Source of the DNA: Acetobacteraceae bacterium
GTDB taxonomy: Bacteria > Pseudomonadota > Alphaproteobacteria > Acetobacterales > Acetobacteraceae
DNA length: 64,000 nt
Direction: 5' to 3'
Assembly (NCBI GenBank): GCA_027487675.1
Contig: JAIYDD010000217.1
Location: 1 to 64,000 of the forward strand
The notes under the pieces are model-generated. The model did not search any database and was not told the DNA's origin. It saw nothing but the letters and a program-made list of their open reading frames with translations. A program made the position numbers and the translations under genes. This document shows, piece by piece, positions 16,181 through 25,833 of the stretch (the first letter of the stretch is position 1; each line of letters starts with the position of its first letter).

Positions 16181-16672
16181 ATGATCCGCCGCCTTTTCCT
16201 GGCCGCCGGCCTCGCCCTGCTGACCGCCGCGCCGGCCGCGGCGCAGCGTGCGGGGCTGTATGACGTGACGGGCACGAACCTGGACGGCTCGCCCTATACC
16301 GGCGTGGCGCAGATCCGGCCGGCGGGGCTGACCAGCTTCAGCATCATCTGGCGCATCGGCAACCAGCTGGTGGAGGGGGTCGGCATGGCCTCCGGCCGGA
16401 CCATCGCGGTGACCTATGGCGTGCAGCAGCGGCCGGGGATGGGGATCTACACGCTGAACCCAGATGGCAGCCTGGATGGCGAATGGACCATCATCGGCGC
16501 GGCGGCGGTGGGAAGGGAACGCCTGGTGCCGCGCCCGGTGACGCCGCCGGCCGAGGCCCCGGCCGCCCAGGCCCCGGCCGCACAGGCCCCGGCAGGCCAG
16601 GCCCCCGGCGCGCAGCCCCCCGCCCCCCCCGCGGCGCCGGCCGCCCCGCGACAGCCCGCCACGCCGCGCTGA
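16181..16672 (+). CDS. Exported protein of unknown function with Ala/Pro-rich tail
   Basis: A 163-residue precursor. Signal peptide: MIRRLFLAAGLALLTAAPAAAQ. The mature core, about 85 residues, has YDVTGTNLDGSPYTG, then LTSFSIIWRIGNQLVEGVGM and MGIYTLNPDGSLDGEWTI. This pattern resembles a small beta-sheet domain seen in other alphaproteobacterial secreted proteins, but I cannot name it. The last 45 residues are AQAPA-type repeats, probably a flexible or wall-spanning tail. ATG 16181 has GGGAG 6 bases upstream. It stands alone between repeat arrays. Confidence 0.72.
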   Translation: MIRRLFLAAGLALLTAAPAAAQRAGLYDVTGTNLDGSPYTGVAQIRPAGLTSFSIIWRIGNQLVEGVGMASGRTIAVTYGVQQRPGMGIYTLNPDGSLDGEWTIIGAAAVGRERLVPRPVTPPAEAPAAQAPAAQAPAGQAPGAQPPAPPAAPAAPRQPATPR

Positions 16673-16696
16673 GCCGCGCGGACCAGCCGCGCCACC

Positions 16697-16985
16697 CCGC
16701 GCGCCCGCTCTCCCGCTCCACCCGGAACGGGGGAGAGGGCCGGGGTGAGCGGCAGGGCGCTTGCACACGCTCTGGCGCGGAGAAGAACTCCCTCTCCCGC
16801 CTTGGCGGGGGAGCGCCGGCGCAGTGCGCCGTCGGGGGTGGGGGTGGGTCGCGCAGCGCTCGACGGAAAGCCTCTTCGCATCGAAGAGATGGCTCGGCGC
16901 TTCGCGCGCCCCCCTCACCCCGACGGCGCACTGCCACGGCGCTCTCCCCCCGTCGGGGGAGAGGGCAAGAACATCTCCGCTGTTC
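16697..16985. repeat. Cluster of three hairpin repeats, two in opposite orientation
   Basis: This is most of a 387-base gap without a gene. Three related elements start or end with CTCTCCC/GGGAGAG hairpins: about 16703-16738, 16786-16855 and 16916-16975. The second and third share a longer unit on opposite strands, with a GGGAG hairpin, a GCAGTGCGCCGTCGGGG core and a G-rich end. Open frames in the region are arginine-rich and do not look real. It reads as dispersed intergenic repeats. Confidence 0.7.
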
Positions 16986-17059
16986 GCGCTGCGTACTGCA
17001 TATGCAATTGCCCTGGGGTGAGGGGGGCCGCGCATCGCGCGAACCCGCCCGCCCCACAG

Positions 17060-17896
17060 TCACCCCAGCTCGAAGCTCGTCACCCCGAACAGCCGCCCCA
17101 TCGCCACATCCGGCGCCGGGCCGGTGTACATCCGCGCCGTCTCGAAGACCGGCTTCAGGCCGCAGCGCGTGGCGAGCGCGACGGCGGCGCGGTTCGGCTC
17201 CGGGATGTCCCAGAACACCTCCTCCGGCGCGCCGCGTTCCAGCAACCCGGCGAGCAGCGATTCCGCGTCCGATCCGCTGGCCGCGACCAGCGGGCCGATC
17301 TTGGACCCGTGCCGGCAGGGGCGCAGCACGCCGAAGCCCGTCGCCGCGCCATCCTTCACCAGCGCCAGCGCGACATGGCCGGGGGCGGAAAGCCAGGCCC
17401 GCCAGAAATCCGGGCGCGGCGCGGGGAAGACGCCGGAATCCAGCGCCTCGATCGCCGCCGGCGGCAGGGACGCGGCGGGCGCCAGGTGCGCGCGCGGCGC
17501 CGGCAGCACGGGCGCCGGGCCGCCGAAGCGGATGTTGTTCCAGGCGAGCTCGAAGCCCGAGCGGCGATAGTTCGCCTGCTGCGCCACCACGCCGTCCAGG
17601 CCCACCAGCCGCCCTTCCAGCCGCCGCATCGCGGCGCGCCAGGCCGCGATGCCATGGCCCTGCCCGCGCGCCTCCGGCGCCGCGATGTAGAAGCCGATGA
17701 AGCCGAAGCCCGCCCCGTAGCGAGTGGCGGCGATGACGGAGCGCAGCCGCCCGCCCTCCCGCACGCCCAGGAACAGGCCCGCATCCTGCGCCAGGAAGCA
17801 GGGCAGGTCGGCGAGGCCCGGGTTCCAGCCTTCCGCCGCGGCCCAGTCGATGGCGGCCTCGGCCTCGTGCGGGGTCAGCGCGACGATCTCTGCCAT
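17060..17896 (-). CDS. GNAT-family N-acetyltransferase, two-domain
   Basis: A 278-residue protein. The first half is a GNAT fold: LTPHEAEAAIDWAAAEGWNP, then FIGFYIAAPEARGQGHGIAAW with the acetyl-CoA R-G-Q-G-H-G loop. The second half resembles the YitH/HolE-type Acetyltransf_18 domain, with GFGVLRPCRHGSKIGPLVA. The two-domain form is common in this subfamily. ATG 17896 starts the conserved part. It follows the SDR gene 28 bases upstream on the same strand and may share the hutF transcript. The acceptor is unknown. Confidence 0.83.
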   Translation of the reverse strand: MAEIVALTPHEAEAAIDWAAAEGWNPGLADLPCFLAQDAGLFLGVREGGRLRSVIAATRYGAGFGFIGFYIAAPEARGQGHGIAAWRAAMRRLEGRLVGLDGVVAQQANYRRSGFELAWNNIRFGGPAPVLPAPRAHLAPAASLPPAAIEALDSGVFPAPRPDFWRAWLSAPGHVALALVKDGAATGFGVLRPCRHGSKIGPLVAASGSDAESLLAGLLERGAPEEVFWDIPEPNRAAVALATRCGLKPVFETARMYTGPAPDVAMGRLFGVTSFELG

Positions 17897-17924
17897 GGCG
17901 TCCGGTCCCTCGCGCGCGGCGCGA

Positions 17925-18683
17925 TCAATGCATCTGGTCGCCGCCATTGGGCGACAGCGTGGCGCCCACGAAGAAATCACCGCCGGGCGAGGAGGCCAGC
18001 AGCAGCGCCGCCGCCGCGATCTCCTCCGGCTGGCCGACGCGGCCGAGGGGCAGCGTGGCGCCGACGCGGTCCGGCCAGTCGGCGCCCAGCTGCGCCGTCA
18101 TCTCGGACACCACGGGCCCGGGCGCGATGGCGTTGACCAGGATGCCCTTCGGCGCGCCTTCGCGGGCCAGCGCGCGCGTCATGCCCACCAGCGCGGCCTT
18201 GGCCATGCAATAGGGCACGATGCCCGGCGCGCCCTTGAAGGCGAGCTGGCTGGCGGTGGTGATGATCCGCCCGCGGCCGCGCGCGGCCATGGCCCCCCAG
18301 ACATGCTGCGCGGCGAAGAAGCTGGCGCGGGCATGGACCGCCATGACGCGGTCGTACATATCCTCCGTGATCTGTTCGATCGGGCCGCGCAGGTTCAGGC
18401 CCGCATTGTTCACCAGCACGTCGCAGGGGCCGAGGGCCGACTGCGCGGCATCGAGGAAGCCGCGCAAGGCGGGCAGCTCGGCCACGTCGCAGGCGGCGGC
18501 GTGCACGCGGCGGCCTTGCGCGGTGATGCGGGCCGAGACCTCGGCGGCGCCCGCTTCGTCGTGCAGGTGGCAGAAGCCGATGTCGGCGCCGTGCTCGGCG
18601 AAGAGGAGCGCGATGGCGCGCCCGATGCCGCGGCTGCCGCCGGTGACGATGGCGACCTGGCCGGCAAGTTGGTGGGGGGTCAT
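17925..18683 (-). CDS. Short-chain dehydrogenase/reductase
   Basis: A 252-residue classical SDR. The TGGSRGIG nucleotide loop is at residues 15-22, NNAG near 90, and the catalytic S-Y-K set lies in TTASQLAFKGAPGIVPYCMAKAALVG. The C-terminus holds the PEEIA segment. It oxidises or reduces an unknown substrate with NAD(P). ATG 18683 overlaps the hutF stop by four bases (ATGA), so it is translated with hutF. The link to histidine breakdown is only positional. Confidence 0.88.
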   Translation of the reverse strand: MTPHQLAGQVAIVTGGSRGIGRAIALLFAEHGADIGFCHLHDEAGAAEVSARITAQGRRVHAAACDVAELPALRGFLDAAQSALGPCDVLVNNAGLNLRGPIEQITEDMYDRVMAVHARASFFAAQHVWGAMAARGRGRIITTASQLAFKGAPGIVPYCMAKAALVGMTRALAREGAPKGILVNAIAPGPVVSEMTAQLGADWPDRVGATLPLGRVGQPEEIAAAALLLASSPGGDFFVGATLSPNGGDQMH

Positions 18684-20041
18684 GCCATCAGCCTCCGCAT
18701 CGCCGCGCCGAAGCCGTCGCGGATCGCCATCGCGTCGAGGTGCCGGCCGGCCTCCACCACCACGCGGCCGCCGCAGACCACCGTCCGCACGGGGTTGCCC
18801 TGGCCGCTGAACACCCAGGCGTCGAGCAGCGCGTCCTCGGCGCGGCCGAGCAGCAGCGGGTGGGTATCGTCCAGCTCCACCAAATCCGCGCGCATCCCCG
18901 GCGCGATGGCGCCGAGGGGCCGGCCGCTGGCCTGGGCGCCGCCGGCCAGCGCCGCGTCGAACAGGGTGCGGCCGGGGTGCGGGTTCTGCTCCGCGGTCGC
19001 GACGGCGCGGGCATGGTCGCGCAGGCGCTGGCTGGTCTCGAGCTGGCGCAGTTCCATCGCCGGCGAGGTGCCGACATGGCTGTCCGTGCCGAGGCCGAAC
19101 CGGCCGCCGGCGGCGAGGTAGCCGGGCAGCGCGAAGATGCCGTCGCCGAGGCTGGCTTCCGTCGTCGGGCAGAGGCCGGCCACCGCGCCGCTGCGCGCGA
19201 GATCCGCGACCTCGGCGGCGTCCATGTGCGTCGCGTGGATCAGGCACCAGCGGCGATCCACCGGCATGCTCTGCAGCAGCCAGCGGACGGGGCGCGCGCC
19301 GGTGGCGGCGAGGCATTCCTCCACCTCCTTCGGCTGTTCGGCCGCGTGGATGTGGATGGGGCCGTCGAGGCCGGCCATGGCGTGCAGCATCTCCGGCGTC
19401 ACCGCGCGCAGGCTGTGGGGGGCGACGCCGACGGCGAATTGCGCATCGCCGGCGGTCGCCTGGCGCGCGCCTGCCACGATGCGCGCGAAGCCGTCGAGGT
19501 CGTTCAGGAAGCGCCGCTGCCCGTCATGCGGCGGTTTCCCGAAGATGCCGCCATGGCGGTAGAGGCAGGGCAGCATCGTCATGCCGATCCCCGCCCGGCG
19601 CGCGGCGGCGACGTGGCGGCGCGCCATCTCGGCGGGGTCGGCGTAGGGCGTGCCGTCCGCCTGGTGGTGCAGGTAGTGGAACTCGGCGACGCCGGTGAAT
19701 CCGTGTTCCAGAAGCTCGACGTAGAGCTGGGCGGCGACGGCCTCCGCATCCTCGGGCGTGAAGCGGCCGACGAAGCGGTACATCGTCTCCCGCCAGGTCC
19801 AGAAGCTGTCGCGGCCTTCGGGGGAGCGGCGCTCCGCGCCCCCGGCCATGGCGCGCTGGAAGGCGTGGGAATGCAGGTTGGGCATGCCGGGGACGACGTG
19901 GCCGGACAGCCGCCGCGCCGCGCCGGGCGGGCTGCCCGGGGTGACGGCGGCGATGGTGCCCGACGCGTCCAGCTCGATGCGCACCGCCCTCGCCCAGCCT
20001 GCGGGCAGCAGCGCCCGGGCGGCCCAGAACACACCTGTCAT
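18680..20041 (-). CDS. hutF: Formimidoylglutamate deiminase
   Basis: A 453-residue amidohydrolase that converts N-formimidoyl-glutamate to N-formyl-glutamate in the five-step hut route. Metal and substrate motifs: GMPNLHSHAFQRAMAGG near 60, HIHAAEQPKEVEECLA near 235, CLIHATHMD, LCPTTEASLGDG and the FGLGTDSHVGTSPAMELRQLE near 320. The RALLPAGW opening is also typical. It is divergent from hutU (starts 46 bases apart) and coupled to the SDR gene behind it. N-formylglutamate deformylase (hutG), needed next, is not in the window. Confidence 0.93.
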   Translation of the reverse strand: MTGVFWAARALLPAGWARAVRIELDASGTIAAVTPGSPPGAARRLSGHVVPGMPNLHSHAFQRAMAGGAERRSPEGRDSFWTWRETMYRFVGRFTPEDAEAVAAQLYVELLEHGFTGVAEFHYLHHQADGTPYADPAEMARRHVAAARRAGIGMTMLPCLYRHGGIFGKPPHDGQRRFLNDLDGFARIVAGARQATAGDAQFAVGVAPHSLRAVTPEMLHAMAGLDGPIHIHAAEQPKEVEECLAATGARPVRWLLQSMPVDRRWCLIHATHMDAAEVADLARSGAVAGLCPTTEASLGDGIFALPGYLAAGGRFGLGTDSHVGTSPAMELRQLETSQRLRDHARAVATAEQNPHPGRTLFDAALAGGAQASGRPLGAIAPGMRADLVELDDTHPLLLGRAEDALLDAWVFSGQGNPVRTVVCGGRVVVEAGRHLDAMAIRDGFGAAMRRLMA

Positions 20042-20086
20042 GCCGTGCCGCTTGCCCTCCGCCCCTGCCCGGGTATGGAGTGAGGC

Positions 20087-21760
20087 ATGACCCAAAGCGC
20101 CCGCCTCCGCAACGCCCCCGCGATCCGCGCCCCGCGCGGGCTGGACCTGACCTGCCGCCAATGGACCACCGAGGCGGCGATGCGCATGCTGATGAACAAT
20201 TTGGACGACGAGGTGGCGGAAAAGCCCGGCGAGCTGGTGGTCTATGGCGGCATCGGCCGCGCCGCGCGCGACTGGCAGAGCTACGAGACCATCGTCTCCG
20301 TCCTGAAGCGGCTGGACGAGGAGCACACGCTGCTGGTGCAGTCCGGCAAGCCGGTCGGCGTGTTCCGCACCCATGCCGACGCGCCGCGCGTGCTGATCGC
20401 CAATTCCAACCTCGTCCCGCGCTGGGCGAGCTGGGAACACTTCAACGAGCTCGATCGCAAGGGCCTGATGATGTACGGCCAGATGACGGCCGGGTCCTGG
20501 ATCTACATCGGGTCGCAGGGCATCGTGCAGGGCACCTACGAGACGTTTGCGGAAGCCGGTCGGCAGCATTTCGGCGGGTCGCTGGCGGGGCGCTGGATCC
20601 TGACGGCGGGGCTCGGCGGCATGGGGGGCGCGCAGCCGCTGGCGGGCGTGTTTGCCGGCGCCTGCGTGCTGGCGGTGGAATGCCAGCCCTCGCGGATCGA
20701 GAAGCGGCTGGAGACGCGCTACCTCGACCACCGCGCGGAGGACCTCGACACCGCGCTGGCGATGATCCGTGCGGCAACCGCGGAGAAGCGCGCGATCAGC
20801 GTCGGCCTGCTGGGCAATGCGGCGGAGGTGTTTCCGGAGCTCGTGCGCCGCGGCGTGGTGCCCGACATCGTCACCGACCAGACCAGCGCGCATGACCCGG
20901 CCAACGGCTACCTGCCCGCCGGCTGGACGCTGGGCGAATGGGAGGCGAAGCGCGAAGCGAACCCCGATGCCGTCGCGGCCGCGGCGAAGAAATCCATGGT
21001 CGCGCATGTGCAGGCGATGCTGGATTTTCGGCGCATGGGGTCCGCCGTGCTCGACTACGGCAACAACATCCGGCAGATGGCGAAGGAGGAAGGCCTGGCC
21101 AACGCCTTCGACTTCCCGGGCTTCGTGCCGGCCTATATCCGCCCGCTGTTCTGCCGCGGCATCGGGCCTTTCCGCTGGGCCGCGCTGTCCGGCAACCCGG
21201 ACGACATCCGCAAGACGGATGCGAAGGTCCGGGAGCTGATCCCGGACGATCCGCACCTGCACCAGTGGCTCGACATGGCGGAGAAGCGCATCGCCTTTCA
21301 GGGCCTGCCGGCGCGCATCTGCTGGGTGGGGCTCGGGCAGCGCCATCGCCTCGGGCTGGCCTTCAACGAGATGGTGGCGAAGGGCGAGATCGGGCCGCTG
21401 GTCATCGGCCGCGACCATCTCGATTCCGGGTCGGTGGCCTCGCCGAACCGGGAGACGGAGGCGATGCGGGACGGCTCGGATGCGGTGTCGGACTGGCCGC
21501 TGCTGAACGCGCTGCTGAACACGGCCTCCGGCGCCACCTGGGTGTCGCTGCACCATGGCGGCGGCGTCGGCATGGGCTTCAGCCAGCATTCCGGCATGGT
21601 GATCGTCTGCGACGGGACGGAAGCCGCATCGCGCCGGCTGGCCCGCGTGCTGTGGAACGACCCCGCCACCGGCGTGATGCGCCATGCGGATGCGGGCTAC
21701 GACATCGCCGTGGAATGCGCGCGGGAGCATGGGCTGGACCTGCCCATGATCTTCCGGTGA
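20087..21760 (+). CDS. hutU: Urocanate hydratase
   Basis: A 557-residue NAD-dependent urocanase, the second step of histidine degradation. Family signatures include [49 protein letters not shown], the NAD loop [27 protein letters not shown] and [15 protein letters not shown]. Length is normal. The ATG has GGAGTGAGGC directly before it. The stop overlaps the GTG start of hutH by four bases, so the genes are coupled. Confidence 0.96.
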   Translation: MTQSARLRNAPAIRAPRGLDLTCRQWTTEAAMRMLMNNLDDEVAEKPGELVVYGGIGRAARDWQSYETIVSVLKRLDEEHTLLVQSGKPVGVFRTHADAPRVLIANSNLVPRWASWEHFNELDRKGLMMYGQMTAGSWIYIGSQGIVQGTYETFAEAGRQHFGGSLAGRWILTAGLGGMGGAQPLAGVFAGACVLAVECQPSRIEKRLETRYLDHRAEDLDTALAMIRAATAEKRAISVGLLGNAAEVFPELVRRGVVPDIVTDQTSAHDPANGYLPAGWTLGEWEAKREANPDAVAAAAKKSMVAHVQAMLDFRRMGSAVLDYGNNIRQMAKEEGLANAFDFPGFVPAYIRPLFCRGIGPFRWAALSGNPDDIRKTDAKVRELIPDDPHLHQWLDMAEKRIAFQGLPARICWVGLGQRHRLGLAFNEMVAKGEIGPLVIGRDHLDSGSVASPNRETEAMRDGSDAVSDWPLLNALLNTASGATWVSLHHGGGVGMGFSQHSGMVIVCDGTEAASRRLARVLWNDPATGVMRHADAGYDIAVECAREHGLDLPMIFR

Positions 21761-23274
21761 TCGCCGCGGGTGCCGCCGACATCGGCACGCTGCGCGCCGT
21801 GATGTCCGGCGCGCCGCTTACGCTCGATCCCGCCTGGCGGGAGGCCACGGCGCGATCCGCCGCGGCGCTGGCCGCCAGGCCGGCGGGCGGCGAGGCGCTC
21901 TATGGCGTCAACACCGGCTTCGGCAAGCTGGCCTCGACGCGCATCGCGCCGGAGGGGCTGGCGCAGCTGCAGCTCAACCTGATCCGCAGCCACGCCGCCG
22001 GCACCGGCCCGCTGCTGCGCGCGCCGGTGGTGCGGCTGGTGCTGGCCCTGAAGGCGGCCTCGCTCGCCCGCGGCGCCTCCGGCGTGCGGCCGGAGGTGGT
22101 GGAGGCGCTGCTCGCGCTGCTGGCGCATGACGTGCTGCCGGCCATCCCCGCCAAGGGCTCGGTCGGCGCCTCCGGCGACCTCGCGCCGCTCGCGCATCTG
22201 TCGCTGGTGCTGATCGGGGAGGGCCAGGCGGTGCATCAGGGCCGGCTGCTGGACGGCACGCAGGCGCTGGCAACGGCCGGCCTGGCGCCGCTGTCGCTCG
22301 CGCCGAAGGAGGGGCTGGCGCTGCTGAACGGCACGCAGGTGTCCACCGCCCTCGCGCTGGCCGGCCTGTTCGCCGCGCAGGATCTGCTGCGCACCGCGCT
22401 GCTGGCGGGCGCGATGAGCGTGGATGCCGCGCGCGGCTCCGACACGCCCTTCGATGCGCGCATCCATGCGCTGCGCGGCCAGCCCGGGCAGATCCGCTGC
22501 GCCGCCGCGCTGCGCGCGCTGCTCGCCGGCAGCGAGATCCGCGACAGCCATCGCGAGGGTGATCCGCGCGTGCAGGACCCCTATTCGCTGCGCTGCCAGC
22601 CGCAGGTCGCCGGCGCCTGCCTCGACCTGCTGGACCACGCCGCCGGCGTGCTGCTGCGCGAGGCCAATGCCGTCACCGACAACCCGCTGGTGGTGGATGG
22701 GGGGCCCGCGGGCTTCGAGGTGCTGTCGGGCGGCAATTTCCACGCCGAGCCCGTGGCCTTCGCGGCCGACACCATTGCCCTCGCCTTGGCGGAGCTCGGC
22801 GCCATCAGCGAAAGGCGGCTGGCGCTGCTGACCGATCCCGCGCTGAATTCCGGCCTGCCTGCCTTCCTGGTCGCCGACAGCGGGATCAATTCCGGCTTCA
22901 TGATCGCGCAGGTGACGGCCGCCGCGCTGGTCGCGGAAAACCGCGCGCTGGCCGCGCCCCGCAGCGTGGACAGCCTGCCGACCAGCGCGAACCAGGAAGA
23001 CCATGTCAGCATGGCGACGGGCGCGGCGCTGCGCTTGTCGGAGATGGCGGAGAACCTGGCGACGATCCTCGCCATCGAGATCCTGGCCGCCGCCCAGGGC
23101 ATCGGCTTCCACCGCCCCTTGCGCTCCTCCCCGCCGATCGAGGCGGCGCATGCGATGCTGCGCGAACAGGTCGCGCCCTGGGATGCCGACCGCACCATGG
23201 CCCCGGACATCGAGGCGGCGAAGCGCATGGTGGAACAGGGCCGGTTCTGCGCGCTGGTGGAGCTGCCGGCATGA
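21757..23274 (+). CDS. hutH: Histidine ammonia-lyase
   Basis: A 505-residue lyase that removes ammonia from histidine to give urocanate. The Ala-Ser-Gly triad that cyclises to the MIO cofactor is at residues 138-140 in [25 protein letters not shown] is near residue 50 and [12 protein letters not shown] [13 protein letters not shown] near 275. The GTG at 21757 is chosen since it overlaps the hutU stop (GTGA) and restores the usual N-terminus; an ATG 15 codons later would shorten it. It overlaps hutI by four bases. Confidence 0.94.
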   Translation: MIAAGAADIGTLRAVMSGAPLTLDPAWREATARSAAALAARPAGGEALYGVNTGFGKLASTRIAPEGLAQLQLNLIRSHAAGTGPLLRAPVVRLVLALKAASLARGASGVRPEVVEALLALLAHDVLPAIPAKGSVGASGDLAPLAHLSLVLIGEGQAVHQGRLLDGTQALATAGLAPLSLAPKEGLALLNGTQVSTALALAGLFAAQDLLRTALLAGAMSVDAARGSDTPFDARIHALRGQPGQIRCAAALRALLAGSEIRDSHREGDPRVQDPYSLRCQPQVAGACLDLLDHAAGVLLREANAVTDNPLVVDGGPAGFEVLSGGNFHAEPVAFAADTIALALAELGAISERRLALLTDPALNSGLPAFLVADSGINSGFMIAQVTAAALVAENRALAAPRSVDSLPTSANQEDHVSMATGAALRLSEMAENLATILAIEILAAAQGIGFHRPLRSSPPIEAAHAMLREQVAPWDADRTMAPDIEAAKRMVEQGRFCALVELPA

Positions 23275-24539
23275 CCGCGCCTCCGATCGCGGAAGGGCGG
23301 CAGCCCGAAGGCGCGGATCGGCCGCGCCAGATCGAAGCATTCGACCGCGTCTGGCTGAACGCCAGCCTCTGCAACATGGTCCCGCGCGGCGAGGATCCGC
23401 TCGGGGTCATCGAGGATGGCGCGATCGCCGCGAAGGACGGCCGCATCGCCTGGGTCGGCCCGCGCGCGGATCTGCCCGCGACCGACGCGCCCGCCACGGA
23501 TTGCGGCGGCGCCTTCATCCTGCCCGGGCTGATCGACTGCCACACCCACATCGTCTTCGGCGGCGACCGCGCCCGCGAATTCGAGATGCGGCTGGACGGT
23601 GCGAGCTACGAGGCGATCGCCAAGGCGGGCGGCGGCATCCTTTCCACCGTGCGCGCGACGCGCGCGGCGGATGAGGATGCGCTGGTCGCCTCCGCCCTGC
23701 CCCGCCTCGACCTGCTGCTGGCCGAGGGCGTCACCACCATCGAGGTGAAGTCGGGCTACGGCCTGGACCTCGCGACGGAAGCGCGGATGCTGCGCGCCGC
23801 GCGCCGGCTCGGGACGGCGCGCGACGTGTCCGTGCTGACCTCGCTGCTCGCCGCGCATGCCGTCCCGCCCGACTACGCCGGCCGCCGCGCCGATTTCGCG
23901 CGGCACGTCGCCGACGCCATCATCCCCGCCATCGCGGCCGAGGGCCTGGCGGATGCGGTGGACGCCTTCACCGACAGCGCCATCGGCTTCACGCCCGAGG
24001 AGACGGCCTGGGTCTTCGACGCCGCCGCCCGCCTCGGCCTGCCGGTGAAGCTGCATGCCGACCAGCTGCGCGACGATGCCGGCGCGGCGCTGGCAGCGCG
24101 CCACGGCGCGCTGTCGGCCGACCATGTCGAATACGCGAACGTCGAAGGGCTCGCCGCCATGGCGGCCGCCGGCACGGTCGCGGTGCTGCTGCCGGGCGCC
24201 TTCTACTTCATCCGCGAGACGCAGCGCCCCGACATCGCGGCGATGCGCGCGGCCGGCGTCAGGATCGCGCTGGCAACCGACCTCAACCCCGGAAGCTGCC
24301 CCGCGCCCTCGCTGCTGCTGATGCTCAACATGGGCTGCACGTTCTTCCGGCTGACGGTGGCGGAGGCGCTGCGCGGCGTCACGGTGAACGCCGCCGCGGC
24401 GCTGGGGCTGACGGACCGCGGCGCGCTGGCGCCGGGCCTGCGCTGCGACCTGTCGCTGCACGCCATCACGCGCCCCGCCGAGCTCTGCTACTGGATCGGC
24501 CGCAATCCCTGCATCGGCCGCGTGGTGGCGGGCCGATGA
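23271..24539 (+). CDS. hutI: Imidazolonepropionase
   Basis: A 422-residue metal-dependent amidohydrolase, third step of the hut pathway, opening imidazolone propionate to formimidoylglutamate. [22 protein letters not shown] gives the first metal histidines; [16 protein letters not shown] and SADHVEY give more; the aspartate is in [13 protein letters not shown]. Translation is coupled on both sides, with ATGA overlaps to hutH and to the thioesterase gene. Confidence 0.95.
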   Translation: MTAPPIAEGRQPEGADRPRQIEAFDRVWLNASLCNMVPRGEDPLGVIEDGAIAAKDGRIAWVGPRADLPATDAPATDCGGAFILPGLIDCHTHIVFGGDRAREFEMRLDGASYEAIAKAGGGILSTVRATRAADEDALVASALPRLDLLLAEGVTTIEVKSGYGLDLATEARMLRAARRLGTARDVSVLTSLLAAHAVPPDYAGRRADFARHVADAIIPAIAAEGLADAVDAFTDSAIGFTPEETAWVFDAAARLGLPVKLHADQLRDDAGAALAARHGALSADHVEYANVEGLAAMAAAGTVAVLLPGAFYFIRETQRPDIAAMRAAGVRIALATDLNPGSCPAPSLLLMLNMGCTFFRLTVAEALRGVTVNAAAALGLTDRGALAPGLRCDLSLHAITRPAELCYWIGRNPCIGRVVAGR

Positions 24540-24955
24540 GCATCCCCGTGGCCGAGATGCAGCGCCTGGTGCACGAAGGCGTGCCGCTGGCCCGCGCCTG
24601 GGGGGTGGAGGTGCTGCAAGCCGCCGGCGGCACGGCGACGCTGCGGCTGCCGCATCACGAGGACCTGCTGCGCCCGGGCGGCACCGTCTCCGGCCCGGCG
24701 CTGATGGGGCTTGCGGATGTGGCGATGTGGGCGGCGCTGCTGTCGCTGACCGGCGGCAAGGACGAAAGCCTGACGGCGAACCTCGCCATCACCTTCCTCC
24801 GCCCGCCGGCGCCGCGCGCGGTGATCGCGGAGGCGCGCGTCATCAAGAAGGGGCGCACCTTGTCCTATGGGGAAGTGCTGCTGCGCTCGGAAGGCGAGGC
24901 CGCGCCCTGCGCGCATGTCACCACCAGCTGGGCCAGCGCCGTCCGCCGCGCCTGA
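24536..24955 (+). CDS. PaaI-family hotdog thioesterase
   Basis: A 139-residue hotdog-fold protein. [26 protein letters not shown] is the active-site helix region with an aspartate, and [16 protein letters not shown] is the following strand. Relatives hydrolyse acyl- or phenylacetyl-type CoA thioesters. It overlaps hutI by four bases, so it is made with the hut enzymes, though no CoA ester is part of that route. Substrate unknown. Confidence 0.85.
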   Translation: MSIPVAEMQRLVHEGVPLARAWGVEVLQAAGGTATLRLPHHEDLLRPGGTVSGPALMGLADVAMWAALLSLTGGKDESLTANLAITFLRPPAPRAVIAEARVIKKGRTLSYGEVLLRSEGEAAPCAHVTTSWASAVRRA

Positions 24956-25025
24956 CACCCCTTGAAGATCGCGGGGTGGACCGTCCATGTCTCCTGACAG
25001 GCGAAACGACAAGGGAGGAAAGGCC

Positions 25026-25715
25026 ATGCTCGCCCAGGACGTGATGACGCGGGATCCGGTGACGGTGCCGCCCTCGGCGCCCGTTTCCGCGGTGGCGAGG
25101 CTGTTCGCCGACCGCGGCATTTCCGGCGCGCCGGTGGTGGATGCCGATGGAAGGCTGCTGGGCATCATCTCGGAAGGCGACCTGGTGCGGCGCATCGCCG
25201 CGACGACCGAGGCGCCGCGCTCCCGCCTGGTCGAGTTCTTCACCCCCGCCGGCCGCCAGGCGGCGCGCTTCGCGCGCGAGCATGGCCGCACCGCGCAGGA
25301 CGTCATGACGTCCGATGTCGCGACGGCCGAGGAGACGACGCCGCTCGGCAGCATCGCGGAGACGATGGAGGCGCGCAGCATCCGCCGCGTGCCGGTGCTG
25401 CGCGATGGCCGCCTGGTCGGCATCGTCTCGCGGGCCGACCTGCTGCGCGCCCTGGTACAGCCGGCCGGGGAGGTCTCGGTCGACGCGCCGGACGAACGCA
25501 TCCGCCGCGACGTGCAGCGCGCCATGCGCACCCAGCCCTGGGTCGATGCCTACTACATCTTCCACGAGGTGCGGGACGGCGTCGTGTCCTTCCACGGCTG
25601 GTGCCGGAACGAGGAGGTGAAGCGGGCGCTGCGCGTGCTCGCCGAAGGCGTGCCCGGGGTGAAGGGCGTGGAGGTGATGGTCGAGAAGACGCCCCTGCCG
25701 GTGATCGCGCCCTGA
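25026..25715 (+). CDS. Tandem CBS-domain protein with C-terminal BON domain
   Basis: A 229-residue cytoplasmic protein. The first CBS unit (residues 1-60) starts LAQDVMTRDPVTVPPSAPVS; the second (95-150) has VMTSDVATAEETTPLGSIAE and RRVPVLRDGRLVGIVSRADL. The end (about 160-229) is a BON-type fold with DVQRAMRTQPWVDA and GVVSFHGWCRNEEVKRA. CBS pairs bind adenine nucleotides. ATG 25026 has GGGAGG before it. It is probably a sensor or regulator; the target is unknown. Confidence 0.87.
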   Translation: MLAQDVMTRDPVTVPPSAPVSAVARLFADRGISGAPVVDADGRLLGIISEGDLVRRIAATTEAPRSRLVEFFTPAGRQAARFAREHGRTAQDVMTSDVATAEETTPLGSIAETMEARSIRRVPVLRDGRLVGIVSRADLLRALVQPAGEVSVDAPDERIRRDVQRAMRTQPWVDAYYIFHEVRDGVVSFHGWCRNEEVKRALRVLAEGVPGVKGVEVMVEKTPLPVIAP

Positions 25716-25833
25716 CCGTGCGGGCGGCCGAAGGTATCATCCTGTCGCGCTTGCGGCCGGCCGGCGCGGCGGGCTAGGCGCGGGGAGTGCCCCGGGCAAG
25801 AGTGTCCGGGGCGCGACCTGGTCGAGGCCCGCC

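Noticed and set aside
18684..21730. A 1016-codon minus-strand frame joining hutF to sequence opposite hutU
   Set aside because: Only the part from ATG 20041 is hutF; the upstream extension is antisense to hutU and has no family resemblance.
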